Positions 20,975 to 31,345 of a stretch of 64,000 nt of DNA are shown here, piece after piece (within the stretch, counting starts at the first letter, position 1; the number at the start of each line of letters is the position of its first letter). The notes under the pieces were generated by a model, which was not told the DNA's origin, made no database searches, and saw only the letters and a program-made list of their open reading frames with translations. The translations under genes and the position numbers were made by a program. The stretch is from Plasmodiophora brassicae (lineage: Eukaryota; Endomyxa: Phytomyxea; Phytomyxea; Plasmodiophorida): the NCBI GenBank assembly GCA_036867785.1, contig CP145425.1:496001-560000 (forward strand), in the 5' to 3' direction.

Positions 20975-20992
20975 GGGGGGGGGGGGGGGGGG
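20975..20992 (+). repeat. Run of 18 guanines
   Basis: An uninterrupted G tract lies 123 bases upstream of the membrane ankyrin gene start at 21115. Such a tract can form G-quadruplexes and is error-prone in sequencing, so its exact length is uncertain. Confidence 0.8.
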
Positions 20993-21114
20993 TATTCTTT
21001 GAGAACACGGTAGGGGTCCGCAGCGGATTGCGGGCGGTCGCTGGCCTGCGCCCAGCATTTCTCATTACAGAGAGCTGCGGGAACACAGTCGACAACGACA
21101 AGGACCGATTGCCG

Positions 21115-22380
21115 ATGATCGTCGATGGACGCTACTCACGTGCCGTGCTGTCGTGCATTCCTCTGATCGTTGCCGTCAGTTACGCGATTCCCAGTGTGCT
21201 GTACCTCTGCCCCAACGACAGCGCAGAGTCTCGCGAGGTCAACACCGAGCGCGCCATCGGCCACTCCAAAGCGCTGCTGAACCTGGTCAACGGTATGCAC
21301 ATATACTACTGGCCCCTGCCGGTGGACATCGGCTCCTTCGAGTTGGACATGTTTGCAATGTTCACCGACAGTGCTGTCCCGGAACAGGTCCGTTACTCCC
21401 ATCGTCCTTCGATGATCACTGATTACCAACAACTACCACAGGACGACAGCATCGACGCCTGGGTTAGCGATAATATCCGAGACATTCATGACAGCATCCG
21501 TATGCTGGCAGCGGCCCTGTTGCTTCAGGTCGATTCCCTCGTGCAACGCATCACTGCGATGGAGTTCACGTGGCAGGATATTGCCTGGGTCCGCGACAGC
21601 ACGTGGCTCCCCCAGACGCACAATCAAGCATGCCGGACCATTGTGGAGACGAGACCAGCCTTCAGACTTCTTGTTGATGCCGCGCGCATCTACCAGCAGC
21701 ATAAGATCGTGTTGCAGGTTGCGGGATCCCTTGTCAATGGGGAAGCGAACATCGACTTAATCAACAATGGGGTCTTCACCTGCTTCGGCGAAAACGTGCT
21801 GGGCTGGGCCGTTGGCGTGTTGGATCATGCTGACGCGGCTGTCGAGATGCTAGTGAACGTTCCCGGCATTATCGCCGACCTGCCCATGAACCACGGCCCA
21901 GGCCTGTTCACGCCACTCCAGCAAGCGGCAACATATGGTGATGCGCGGGTGGTCGAGCTGCTGCTGGGCGTCCCCGGCATCAAGGTCGACGCAGGCGCCG
22001 GCACTGAACGTGGCACAGCTCTGCATATGTGCTTGGACAGGGGGACAATCTATCGTCTGCCACCAGGACCTGGCGCCTGCCGCGTCGCAGAGCTGCTGAT
22101 CGAACGCGGAGCGGACGTTAACGCGCTTAAAATGGGGGGCATGACACCGCTGCACCTGGCGGCGCGATACCCATGGCCCGATCACATCATCACGTTGTTA
22201 CTGGAGAATGGGGCGCAGGTGAACGCCCAGGATAACAACGGGCGGACGGCGCTGCACTACGCTGAGGCTACAGGACGGCGTGATTGCTTCGAGTTGCTGC
22301 TGAAGATTGGCAAGGCCAATCCCAATCTGACGGACAACGAAGGAGAGACCGCAACTCTTGAACGGGTTCGGTCGTCCTGA
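21115..22380 (+). CDS. Membrane-anchored ankyrin-repeat protein
   Basis: A single-exon frame of 421 residues from ATG 21115. Residues 11-31 (VLSCIPLIVAVSYAIPSVLY) form a signal anchor. A globular region of about 200 residues without recognised motifs follows (MHIYYWPLPVDIGSFELDMF, DAWVSDNIRDIHDSIRMLAA). The C-terminal 170 residues hold ankyrin repeats: TPLQQAATYGDARVVELLLG, TALHMCLDRG, ELLIERGADVNALKMGGMTP, LHLAARYPWPDHIITLLLEN and TALHYAEATGRRDCFELLLK. It probably acts at the endomembrane or surface with the repeats as a binding platform; topology is uncertain. It abuts the repeat island and the G tract. Confidence 0.75.
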   Translation: MIVDGRYSRAVLSCIPLIVAVSYAIPSVLYLCPNDSAESREVNTERAIGHSKALLNLVNGMHIYYWPLPVDIGSFELDMFAMFTDSAVPEQVRYSHRPSMITDYQQLPQDDSIDAWVSDNIRDIHDSIRMLAAALLLQVDSLVQRITAMEFTWQDIAWVRDSTWLPQTHNQACRTIVETRPAFRLLVDAARIYQQHKIVLQVAGSLVNGEANIDLINNGVFTCFGENVLGWAVGVLDHADAAVEMLVNVPGIIADLPMNHGPGLFTPLQQAATYGDARVVELLLGVPGIKVDAGAGTERGTALHMCLDRGTIYRLPPGPGACRVAELLIERGADVNALKMGGMTPLHLAARYPWPDHIITLLLENGAQVNAQDNNGRTALHYAEATGRRDCFELLLKIGKANPNLTDNEGETATLERVRSS

Positions 22381-22561
22381 AGGAAATTCTACTGTGCGTG
22401 AACGTGCATCTCCTTCCGCAGCGGCATTTGGACGCGTGCTGCCAGTCGTTCTCCATAAAGCCGTTCCCTCGATCACGTACAGGCGCAGGCGCGCGGGACC
22501 TTTGTCTAGCGAGCAGTACTAGCGTCAGCGTCCCTGTACGCTGTCTGGCGGGTCTGCCGCA

Positions 22562-23054
22562 TCAGCGGTGGAGGACGACGACGTCGATGCTGGCGTCGAT
22601 CCGGCCGGGTTCGTCGTGGTCGGTTGTCACGGTGCCCCTTGCCGTTGCTGGTCCGGTTCTCATAATTGTCCTGAATCCGTAGTTCGACTGGTCCGCCATC
22701 GCCGCCGCCCCGTTATCATACAAATCACCGCCGTTGTCACGATCATCGCCGCCACCATCGCCGTCCTCACGATCCTGCCGCGGCCGGCACAGCTCGTCAA
22801 CATCCTTCAGGACAGCCGCGATGGCCGCCGCCACAGGTCTGGTGCGTTCATCGAGCCGGTACGCCGGCTCTGTCGACCGCTTCCCAGGTCACCCATCGTA
22901 TGTGGCCAGCAGCGCAAGGACGTCTGCAAGGATAATGTGTACGCAGAACACATGAGTATACGCGTCACTTTCGCCTTGTTTACTCCCGCACGGTAACCTT
23001 ATCCTTACCCAGGAAGCCGTTGCAGGGCGCGTCACGCTTCTGTGGCGGCGACAT
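22562..23054 (-). CDS. Unknown small acidic protein, three exons
   Basis: The start at 23054 lies 203 bases from the divergent RBM39 start. Exon 1 (23054-23009) encodes MSPPQKRDAPCNGFL and ends at a textbook GTAAGG donor. Exon 2 starts at 22923 with DVLALLATYDG, and exon 3 starts after a 54-base intron with PVAAAIAAVLKDVDELCRP. The rest is an Asp/Gly-rich stretch (GDGGGDDRDNGGDLYDNG) and a C-terminus ending IDASIDVVVLHR. The two helices at the front suggest a short helical module, perhaps a subunit of a larger complex, but no family is recognised. Confidence 0.55.
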
Positions 23055-23257
23055 GGCGGCAGTTGGTAAAAGAAGATTTTCTGTACCTACCAGGATTCCG
23101 GGCGGAACGAAAATCTGGAAGGTGGTCGGCAGCAGCGCGACCAAAAGTCCGTGACTGGGAGCAGCCCGTGCGTGTGACGGGCTGCGCTCGCAGCGGGGCG
23201 GGGCGGCATCCAGTTCGATTTTTGGGCGTGGTCGATCAGGGTCGAGGCACGTCGAGC

Positions 23258-24709
23258 ATGTTGGAGCACGAGGCCGTGATGGTCGCGCCGGCGCCCGTCA
23301 TGCCGGTCGGCAGCGATGGCGACGGGTCGCACTCGCGGCGCCGTCGCCGACGCCGCCACTCGTCCCGTTCCGGGTCGTCGTCGACGTCGAGGTCGCCGTC
23401 GCGTCACCGGCACTCCCGCCACCGCAAGCGCAGCGATCGCGACCGGGAGCGCAGCCGCGAACGGAGCAGCCGCCGGAGCAGTCGCAGTACGGACCAGGAC
23501 CGCCACCGTCCCAGCTTCGATCGCGACCGTCGTCAGCAGCGACGCTCGATGAGCCCGCCAAAGTCCGCGCTGGCCACCGCCGAGGACTTGCTTCGCCGCG
23601 AGCAGGAGCAGGCAGATCGCGATTCGCGGACGGTCTTCGCCTCGCAAATCCATCCGAAAGCGACGATGCGTGAAATCTTCGAGTTCTTCTCGCAGGTCGG
23701 CCGTGTTCGCGACGTGCAATGCATAGAGGACCAGCGGACGCGCAAGTTCAAGGGCATCGCGTACATTGAGATGGACAAGATCGAGGAAGTTCAGCTGGCG
23801 CTGGCCTTGAATGGGCACCCGCTTCACGGTTACCCGATCACCGTCCAGCTGACGCAGGCAGAGAAGAACCGAGCAGCGCATGCGGCGGCGTTGGCGGCGG
23901 CTGCTCTTCAAGAGCAGCCCATGCGGGTTCGCGTCCAGAACCTGCATCCCGACGTGGGCAACGATGATCTCCGTCCGTTCTTTGAGCCTTTCGGCAAGGT
24001 CGACGACGTGGCCATCGACGTTGACGATAACGGCAAGTCAATGGGTTCCGCATGGATTTCGTTCCGTCGTGTTCCCGACGCCCAGGCGGCTGTGTCTGCA
24101 CTGAACCAGCTTGAAATCTTAGGGCAAGCGATTCTCGTGTCGATGGAGGTTCCTGCTTTGAACTTCACGGGCTCGAGCGCCGTCAATGCCGCGATGGTCG
24201 CCGCGGTTGGCGCTGGCGGCGTCCACACGGGACAGCTGGGGGAGCTCGACGATGATGCAGGCGGTGGATTGCATTTGTCTGCTCAGCACCGATTGGCACT
24301 AATGCAACGATTGCAACGCAGTACGGAACAGCCTCCATCTGCTTCGTTTGTTGCTTCGAAGCCTGCTGCCGCGCCAACACCTCCGCAAGTGCCGCAGCGG
24401 GTCCAACCTTCGACCTGTGTTGTGCTGAAGAACATGTTCACGCAGAATGAGCTTGCCGCTGACCACAACCTCGCCATTGACATCAAGGAGGACGTCGCAT
24501 CGGAGGCGTCGAAATACGGCCGTTTGCTCCACATCTATCTCGACACCGAAAGTGACGGTCACGTTTTCTTGCGTTTTGCAGATATCGAAGGTGCCCACCG
24601 CGCCCTGAACGACTTCCATGGTCGGTTCTTCGCTGCCCGGCAGGTGGTTGCTGAATTCGTAGTCGAACGGTCGTACGAGCTACGCTTCCCAGGCAGTGGC
24701 AAGGCCTAG
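23258..24709 (+). CDS. RBM39: RBM39/CAPER-alpha-like splicing factor
   Basis: This U2AF65-related factor contacts SF3B1 and regulates 3' splice-site choice. Its single exon encodes 484 residues from ATG 23258; the frame is open further upstream but non-conserved. An N-terminal RS-type arginine/serine domain (residues 15-100) precedes RRM1 (RTVFASQIHPKATMREIFEF with RNP1 RKFKGIAYIEM), RRM2 (MRVRVQNLHPDVGNDDLRPF with RNP1 KSMGSAWISF) and a Gly/Ala-rich linker. The C-terminal U2AF-homology RRM has TCVVLKNMFTQNELAADHNL, an acidic helix and GRFFAARQVVAEFV in place of the classic R-x-F loop. Order and length match RBM39. Confidence 0.92.
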   Translation: MLEHEAVMVAPAPVMPVGSDGDGSHSRRRRRRRHSSRSGSSSTSRSPSRHRHSRHRKRSDRDRERSRERSSRRSSRSTDQDRHRPSFDRDRRQQRRSMSPPKSALATAEDLLRREQEQADRDSRTVFASQIHPKATMREIFEFFSQVGRVRDVQCIEDQRTRKFKGIAYIEMDKIEEVQLALALNGHPLHGYPITVQLTQAEKNRAAHAAALAAAALQEQPMRVRVQNLHPDVGNDDLRPFFEPFGKVDDVAIDVDDNGKSMGSAWISFRRVPDAQAAVSALNQLEILGQAILVSMEVPALNFTGSSAVNAAMVAAVGAGGVHTGQLGELDDDAGGGLHLSAQHRLALMQRLQRSTEQPPSASFVASKPAAAPTPPQVPQRVQPSTCVVLKNMFTQNELAADHNLAIDIKEDVASEASKYGRLLHIYLDTESDGHVFLRFADIEGAHRALNDFHGRFFAARQVVAEFVVERSYELRFPGSGKA

Positions 24710-24884
24710 TGTCGTTATCGTCGGCCTTTAATTGTTGTTCTTCTATGCTCAGGCCTGATCTCACCCAGTAAACCACAGCTCTATTCTGCAAGGTTTGGTG
24801 ATCGATCACGTATATTGCTATTGAGATGTGCCGTCAGGTCGTAACAAGGACAATAATTGTTCCCATTGCTGTAGATATGTGATT

Positions 24885-25220
24885 TTACAGTCCGCTTCGA
24901 CGAACAGTGACGATGAAGCGAAGACGGATTTGGCCAGCGTCTGCGACAGTGATGCGGGATATTTCTGGTAACGCACTGGCCGGGCAACAGTCATCGGTGG
25001 TGATCGACAGTTGTGTCTCGTCGTTAACGTTGACGATAGACGTGTTAGGACGTTGTGGCATGGACCGGGAGCGGATCTCTTTGGTGAATGTCCCAGATGA
25101 ATCATCTGCGATCTCGCACAGTGCAAGAACGGCCCGGTTCCTTGACATATGGATGATGTCGTCGCTTAGGACGTCCTGGAAGGCGTCCGCAATACTGAAT
25201 GTTCCGTTCAGCACGAGTTG
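24885..25220 (-). CDS. Fragment of an unknown protein (3' exon)
   Basis: The frame ends at 24885. It reads FSIADAFQDVLSDDIIHMSR, AVLALCEIADDSSGTFTKEI, IVNVNDETQLSITTDDC and ITVADAGQIRLRFIVTVRRS: beta-rich, coding-like sequence. The 5' end cannot be placed because the frame upstream has no ATG and introns are likely between about 25220 and 25360. It may be a separate gene or the 3' part of the gene upstream. No family is recognised. Confidence 0.4.
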   Translation of the reverse strand, partial: QLVLNGTFSIADAFQDVLSDDIIHMSRNRAVLALCEIADDSSGTFTKEIRSRSMPQRPNTSIVNVNDETQLSITTDDCCPASALPEISRITVADAGQIRLRFIVTVRRSGL

Positions 25221-25365
25221 AAGATTAGTCAGACGTGTGCCACAGTGCCACAGAAGACGACGATTGGTGAACCGCCTAAAAGCGTGGCCTCGAGCCGTTT
25301 GCCGCGGCCTGTAGGCAATCCGAATCAGCACACTGCCGGTGCACGGCGCCGTTGTTCATCCTACT

Positions 25366-26159
25366 GCTCGACAGCGAACATTTTCTCGAGCGTTATTGCA
25401 TTATCATTGCTGTTTCTTGAAAACGCTGAATCCTTGATGACTCTGCGTTGCAAACCTTAATTGTTGTACCATTTGAAGCCAATTGAACCGTAATCATAAC
25501 TGTACGTTCAACAGATTCGATTTGAATAAAACCTGAACGATTTCAGAACTTACTGTGCCAATTGGTCGAACGCAGTTCCAGCTTGCTGGATCCAACGAAC
25601 TGACGCCTCGTTCCACGCGCATCGCTTTGTGAGTGCAGCCAGCGTTACCTTTGCTTCCCCCAGTAGGTACAAGTCGTCTCTGCAAGCACTTAGCGCTGCC
25701 GCATTCACGCCGGTTGCATCAATATTCACTGTTGAAATCTCGCATTACTCATCATGCAACGCTCCGGTGACTGACGTACGAAAAGGAAACTGGGTGCGTA
25801 ACATGTTTACGGCCTCGTCGCCGGTATCAATCGGTATCCCTTTAGCGACCATGCGCTGAAGTTGGCCAACGATTTGCAGACCTGATAAGCGTATTAGTAG
25901 TTGACGATTGCGGCAACGTACAGGGAGACCTTTGTCGACGTTCAGGCAAGGAATGTCGTTGATCGACACGTTTGTGTACGAAATCGCTTCGGCAAGCTCC
26001 TCCTTAGAGACCAGGTACTCCGTGAGTGTGAGCGGGTTCTAACGGATTGCCATCAGCATCGCGTACACTAGTTACGTAGTATCGATCGAAGTACCACTGA
26101 TGGAGGATCACGATTGCAAAACTGGTGTTCAAGCTGAAACCCGTCACGAAAGCGTCCAT
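25366..26159 (-). CDS. Unknown protein with at least four exons
   Basis: Exons 26159-26076, 26038-25780 and 25728-25554 join in phase through 37 and 51 base introns, and a canonical GTAAGT donor at 25553 leads to a fourth exon starting at 25499. Readable parts are MDAFVTGFSLNTSFAIVILH, LTLTEYLVSKEELAEAISY, SINDIPCLNVDKGLP, RQLLIRLSGLQIVGQLQRMV and ALSACRDDLYLLGEAKVTLA. The fourth exon is short and its end is ambiguous (stop at about 25388 or 25366). The alternating beta and helix pattern suggests one compact domain. I do not recognise it. Confidence 0.5.
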
Positions 26160-26248
26160 CTCGACGACATTCGAAGTGGGCCAATGCAGAAGCGAACTCA
26201 GGAAACACTCCAGAAGTAACGAACTGTTTTACCCCTAATCCTGTGTAA

Positions 26249-27306
26249 CTAATGTAAGGTTACGGGCGCGACGACGTATGCTGCGACCACACCTGATCCC
26301 CATTCTTCATAAACAACCCACTCGTCAAGCCTATCGTGCTCAAGGAGCTGAAGCGCAACTACGCTCCGGTCAACAACGACACCCGCCAGTTTGTCTTCCT
26401 GATACATGTTGTTCAGCCCCAGTGGGCATTATTGCACAGCTGTAGCATCGTGGACTTACCCGAAGCAGCCTGACCGTCAGTACGTGCTCGCATATCGGCA
26501 CATGGTACGCCGAGCGCAGGGTGACCGATACGATCCCTTGCTTGGACTCCCGTAATATATGCTTCCCCTTTGGGGCATCCTCGGCGTCGCGTTCGCTATC
26601 AGCGGCATCTTCATCATCGCCATCGCCTTTCGACTTTAGGGCCTGCCGTTTCCGCGTTCGTTTCGCTTTGGTCACACGACTGCGCCCTTTGTCAACTGGA
26701 GACTCCCGTGGTGCAGGTTGAGGTCTCACTCGGGGTTTCGGCCGCTGATCCTCGCGTCCAACATCGTTCTCGCAATTCTCCTTGTTGTTCGACTTGCTCT
26801 TCAGCTTGAGACGCTTCCTAGCGGGCGTCGCACCAGTTGTTATCGGTTCAGCACGTCCGCCCGCGTGTTTCTTCTTGCGGATTCTCCTGCGCATGGTTAC
26901 GATAAGCATAGATGGCGCAATGGATCCGCCTGGTCGCTTACGTTGGCGCTGCGTCTTCGTCATCATCGTCGTCACCACCCGCGTTTGCCGTCGTCTGCAT
27001 ACGCTCAAGGACAATCTACATCGCCGATAAGCGGGAGGGTCCAGAACCCATTCGACACGACATGCGAACCCGTTCAGACGTCGCCGTGATCAGCTTCTTG
27101 ATGGGTTTCAGCGCATTCCCCTCGCAGCCCATTTCCTCGGCGATCAACTGTCGCGCCAACCGCGACGTGATCTCCTCTACCGGCACGTCCGCCAGCACCC
27201 GCTCCAGCATTGCCCGCAATGCCCCATCCGCACTCAGCGCCGACAGGTCCGGGCACGCGGCGCCGCCGACGACGACGCCACCCCCAAGACCATCTTCCGC
27301 TTCCAT
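26249..27306 (-). CDS. Chromatin-type protein with DEK_C-like N-terminus
   Basis: Four exons (27306-27070, 27015-26942, 26886-26460, 26398-26249; introns 54, 55 and 61 bases, two with GTAAG donors) give 295 residues. Residues 28-75 (LRAMLERVLADVPVEEITSR, then EEMGCEGNALKPIKKLI) resemble the DEK C-terminal fold, a small helical DNA/chromatin-binding module also found at the front of SWIB proteins. A poly-Asp patch (GGDDDDDEDAA) and a lysine/arginine-rich region with several nuclear-localisation-like clusters follow. The last 70 residues form a hydrophobic beta-rich unit (AYHVPICEHVLTVRLL, DRLDEWVVYEEWGSGVVAAY) that I cannot place. It is divergent from the RING-RAWUL gene with 71 bases between starts. 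A nuclear role is inferred. Confidence 0.6.
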
Positions 27307-27377
27307 TGGCACCGTGTCCGTCACTTGCGCCCTCCTGAGGGAGGGTTCCCGAACGGTCCAAAGTCCGCGAAGCCCAC

Positions 27378-28270
27378 ATGGGCGACTCGGGCGGCGACAT
27401 TGTCACCGTTGACGGCGAGCGGGGCGTTGCGGTGGACCTGGAGCGGATACGCCCGCTGCTATCGTGTACGATCTGCGGCAAGTGGCTGAATGACGCGCAC
27501 ACCATCATGGAGTGCCTGCATTCGTTTTGTTACGCGTGTCTGCGGTCGGAGTTCGGCTATGAAGGTGCGTCTCGTGGAGCGAAGGTACGCAGCAATGGGA
27601 GCTGAAGGGGGTGGCAGATTCCGATAGCGAGTCGGAAGGGTCGTCGTCGGCGCCGCGCGAGTCGATGGGTGACCCCGATGCCAAGTGCCCGATCTGCCAT
27701 ATCCGACTGGGAGCCGATCCGATCAAGAACGCGGTTCGCCCTGACCGTGCCCTACAGTCACTGTCAACGAGGATGATGAGGAGAATTCAGAGCGATCATG
27801 GCCAGGGTTCGATGTGCAGACGGGGCGTATCCTGACGAGCCCACCTCATTCCTGACATGCATACAGGTTCCCGTAATGAATCGCCAGCCGGACAGAATTC
27901 ATCGTCGTGCTCGACTCCACAGAGCGGCCGTCCTGATGAGGACGCTCAACTGATCGACATCATCCTAACTGCATCTCCAGGCACCGGTCAGCTTCCGAAC
28001 AAGTTTATCAGGTTGGGCAACTACCTTGCACTTGATTCTGCACATGCATTGCTGAGGGTAACTGTGTACTGCAGAACGAACGCCCTGATGACGGTCGGGC
28101 AGTTGAGGAAGTTCCTCTCGATGAGGCTGGGCAATTCGCCGGACGACTACGATGTGACATGTGGCGGGGAGCTCCTCGGCACCGAGTACACGCTGGTGTT
28201 CGTCCAGAAAACCCGATGGCATGCGCCCGGCCCGATTCAGTTTGCGTATTCATGCTCGAGATCCCCCTAG
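27378..28270 (+). CDS. PCGF/DRIP-like RING-RAWUL E3 protein
   Basis: Four exons (27378-27564, 27618-27806, 27867-28011, 28075-28270; introns 53, 60 and 63 bases) give 238 residues. The RING finger is split over exons 1 and 2: CTICGKWLNDAHTIMECLH, then FCYACL, then after an acidic insert of about 30 residues CPICHIRL. It is followed by NAVRPDRALQSL, the segment after the RING in Polycomb-group RING proteins. The C-terminal RAWUL domain reads MTVGQLRKFLSMRL, DDYDVTCGGELLG and YTLVFVQKTRW. The closest architecture is animal PCGF and plant DRIP ubiquitin ligases: H2A ubiquitylation or transcription-factor turnover. The long insert between RING halves is unusual. Confidence 0.8.
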
Positions 28271-28304
28271 CAGCGAGTCTAATACAGCCAATGTGCCAGA
28301 CAAG

Positions 28305-28878
28305 CTATCGAATGCGTCCTAACGTCGTGCAGATAGGCTGTGTCCTCTGCGTAATCATTGGCGTTCCGCCATACTCGGAGATGTGCTCTTCCATTCAGGC
28401 CCGGACAGGAACCCGGTGATATTCCCTGCCGTTTTCGGCAATGCTGATCTTCTCTTGCAGGCTCGATGTAAACGCTAAAGTCGTCATCGTCTTCCCTGTG
28501 CCAGGAGAACCAACGAGCAACCCTATTCGAGAAGGATGCTGTTGAGGAACGATACCTGATCGTCACATCTTGAGCGCATCGGTGTAGTGCTAGACTAGTT
28601 CGATGTTCTCGTCATGTGGTATGGCCAGTTGGGGGAGTGTACGCCCTTTGGAAACGTTCCACATTCACCTGTAGGGCACAACCGGTCATTCAAAGCCACA
28701 CAAACGCGACCCACAAAACTTACGGCGCCGCTAACGCTTTCCCGTGCATGTTGACACCCAACACGAGTTATCTTGCATTAGGCAAACGAATGACTTCACC
28801 GACGTTCTCGTTCCTCCAGCAATAGACCATTACCCCATCGCAGGCTCTCCACGAGATCGAGTTCGTAGCAACATCCAT
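28305..28878 (-). CDS. Possible P-loop NTPase, small multi-exon gene
   Basis: The minus strand contains an unmistakable Walker A sequence, IGLLVGSPGTGKTMTTLAF, at about 28530-28480, preceded by WNVSKGRTLPQLAIPHDENI after a 57-base intron. A GTAAGTTTTG donor (about 28720) and a CTACAG acceptor upstream point to another exon. A possible start is ATG 28878 (MDVATNSISWRACDGVMVYC). The 3' end is at 28305 or 28395 depending on a 39-base intron. No Walker B, sensor or helicase motif is visible, so it may be a truncated AAA/P-loop protein or a degenerate gene. Confidence 0.4.
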
Positions 28879-29134
28879 CTTTATTATCCTAGTTGTCGAA
28901 CATGCAAATCTGCTCTACCAGCCGTGCACTAGACCGCGCGTTCCGATTGGCGGCGATCGGGGCACGACCTGTACCAGCAGCCAGGAGCCTGCCTGTTGTT
29001 GTCAGCGCTCAGGAGCAGCAGTAAACCGTTTCGAACGGGAACAACCTTTGCTTAGTCAATAAATGTCTGGACAAGCCCAGAGTCATCGTCATGCAGTATT
29101 ATCCCCCACAGCGCATCGACGACTAGAACCCCGT

Positions 29135-31164
29135 TTATTCCGTCTGACGGCGTCTGCGGGCCATGTTGCGCCACTTGTCTTTGATGTCGACCGTGGTGCG
29201 CCCGCTCTGGAACTCGTACGCGAGGAGGATATCTTTCCAGTTGCCTTCGCCAAATTCCCCAATGCCCTTGATGATGTTCTCCTCTTCAAACCTGGTCCAT
29301 TTCTTCGTCTTTCGGCGCTGAACACACACACATATTACAATGCGGGACCGTCGAGAGAGAAACGACAGCCGCACCTCTTTTCCTCCTGCTGGCGAAGGGA
29401 CATGATGCAAGCTCCGACCCGCCACATCCGAGCTTCGGTCTGCTTTTGCCTGCGCTTTAGACTGTGAACCGCGACATAAGCACTCGACCAGAACGTCAAG
29501 TTTGCCACCTAATGTTAGCCCTACCAAAGACAGGCGCACGTCCGACAATCGGTGGCCTTGGGAAGGTCGTTCCACACGTCTCACAGCGGGTGAACGTGAG
29601 ACGCCGCGATGGCCACTGGCAGCCTGCCCGCAACGTTTGAGCACGTGGAAACACCACACCATTCGACAGCGACTCCCACGCTCTGACTATCCTCCCACCG
29701 CTCGTAGATCCCGTTCGCCAGGGCTTGCTTCACCCGGTCGTCTAGCGCCTCTCGAGCCTGGAGCGGATCCTGACACAGGCGAATCAGGAGACGGCCCACC
29801 AATGCGGCCGTTCACGCATACCTCAATGTTGGCAGCGGCTCGGTGCAACGCCATCCTCTTCGACTTGACCGCCAACAGCTCCTCAGACGCAAACACTGAC
29901 CGACCCTCGTGGTCCGACCCCGATTCGTCTTCGTCAGAGCTCTGCCCCGCCACGGTTCAGACGCCCGACGCCGTATCGTCACGACAGCGTCACCGACCGC
30001 TGACGAAGAATCCGCCCGTACCGCAGGAACGGTGCGCTTAACGCCAGCCGAAGCAGAGCGGCTATGGGACGGGCCGTTGCCCTCAAATGCACTGCCCCGC
30101 GACGATGACACCTGCTTCGGTGAACTATAATCCAAGGCGCGTCGCGGGGACGCCTTGGGGCGTTTCGCAGCGCGATCCGGCGCCTCAGGTTGAACCCGGC
30201 GTTTGATGGCCTACGTCCAAGTCAGGCCCGTGCTCTTAGGCGGAACGCGCTGGACAGGTTACGACATTGATCTGGTCCTGCATCAGCGCGAACCCGCATG
30301 CTTGAACGTCCCTGTGGTCGCGCCGTTATCGTACGCCCGCGCGTTGCGAATACATAACGCGACGTCATACGGTGACAACGGGTCATCGTCGTCGCCAACG
30401 GCGACCTCTGACAGGAAACACAGCGGACCGGCCACCTGCTTCTCCTAAACCGGGGACGAGGGGGGAGGTTACAACCAGGACCGGCCAGGCGGCTGACAGC
30501 ACGGGGGACGTACGAGGAAGGTCAACAGGTTGATGATCTCGTCCTTGAACCTGCCATTGGTGAACCTGTAGATCGTGGGGAACGCATCCGGGTCGGCATC
30601 GCCAGCGAACAGGTCCAACTCGTCCGTCAGGCGCCGGACGATACTGCATTTCTTCTTGAACAAGATGGACGATTCGCTCTGACGACACGTGTTAGAACCA
30701 TACGCGCGACGCGCACGCGATCCATTCCCGAACCGTCTGCGGGACATGTTTGAGCAGGCGTCGGACGTGCCGCATTGTGGGCTCATCGTCGTAATTCTGG
30801 GTGGCGGCCTGAGGCACAACGACAATGTTGACGAGGGACCCCCGGCGATGCAGGTGCCGCGACGTACGCGAACCAGCGTGGCCGTCCGCAGGAAAAACCA
30901 CGGGGAATCGGGGCCGCACGAGGACGGGTCGCTATGGGGGACGACGTCATCGAACAGCGCGACCATCTCGCCGATGACCGGGCCGAGATTCTCCGTCTCC
31001 TCGTACATCGCCCGCAGCTTCGTGACGCGCAGGCGCGCCTGAAGGCGCTCCCCGGGCGGGTCGCTCAGCATGGCCAGGACCACGTCCCGGACGGACGGCA
31101 GGTCCAGATGGGCGGCCCCATCCAGGATCCAGTACAGCAGGGTGCCCTCGACGGCGTCACCCAT
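29135..31164 (-). CDS. Telobox Myb protein, possible TRF-like telomere factor
   Basis: The last exon encodes a Myb/SANT domain of telomere-repeat-binding type: KKWTRFEEENIIKGIGEFG, then NWKDILLAYEFQSGRTT and the telobox VDIKDKWRN. Upstream on the same strand are coding exons: ALVGRLLIRLCQDPLQAREA, ASEELLAVKSKRMALHRAAA and LDYSSPKQVSSSRG. Further upstream, from ATG 31164, are a helical region (LYWILDGAAHLDLPSVRDVV, RLRVTKLRAMYEETENLGPV, RRLTDELDLFAGDADPDAF) and GPLCFLSEVAVGDDDDPLSP. Animal and fungal TRF proteins pair an N-terminal helical dimerisation domain with a C-terminal telobox, so one gene is plausible. I could not find an in-phase junction near 30180-30260, so these may be two adjacent genes. 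The telobox call is firm. Confidence 0.6.
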
Positions 31165-31345
31165 CGACGCCCACCAACCACCGCCTTAAATCCTCCGCAC
31201 CGCCCCAAAACAACGATGCCGCCGGCTGCATTCTTTGGCGCCTTTTTTTGCTGTTTGTGCCACTGCCACCCCGTTCCGTGTCCCCGAAGTGCCAGAGACC
31301 CAAACCCCTGGCCTGGTTTTCGTTTACCAACAATGTTCGAGCCTT

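Noticed and set aside
27561-27617. A 23-base mini-intron in the RING gene
   Set aside because: A 23-base GT-AG segment also keeps frame, but a 53-base intron using the same region does so with a size typical for the window.
30660-30740. A 25-base intron in the helical part of the telobox gene
   Set aside because: A 55-base intron ending at the same acceptor is equally in phase and matches the usual size. Left open rather than claimed.
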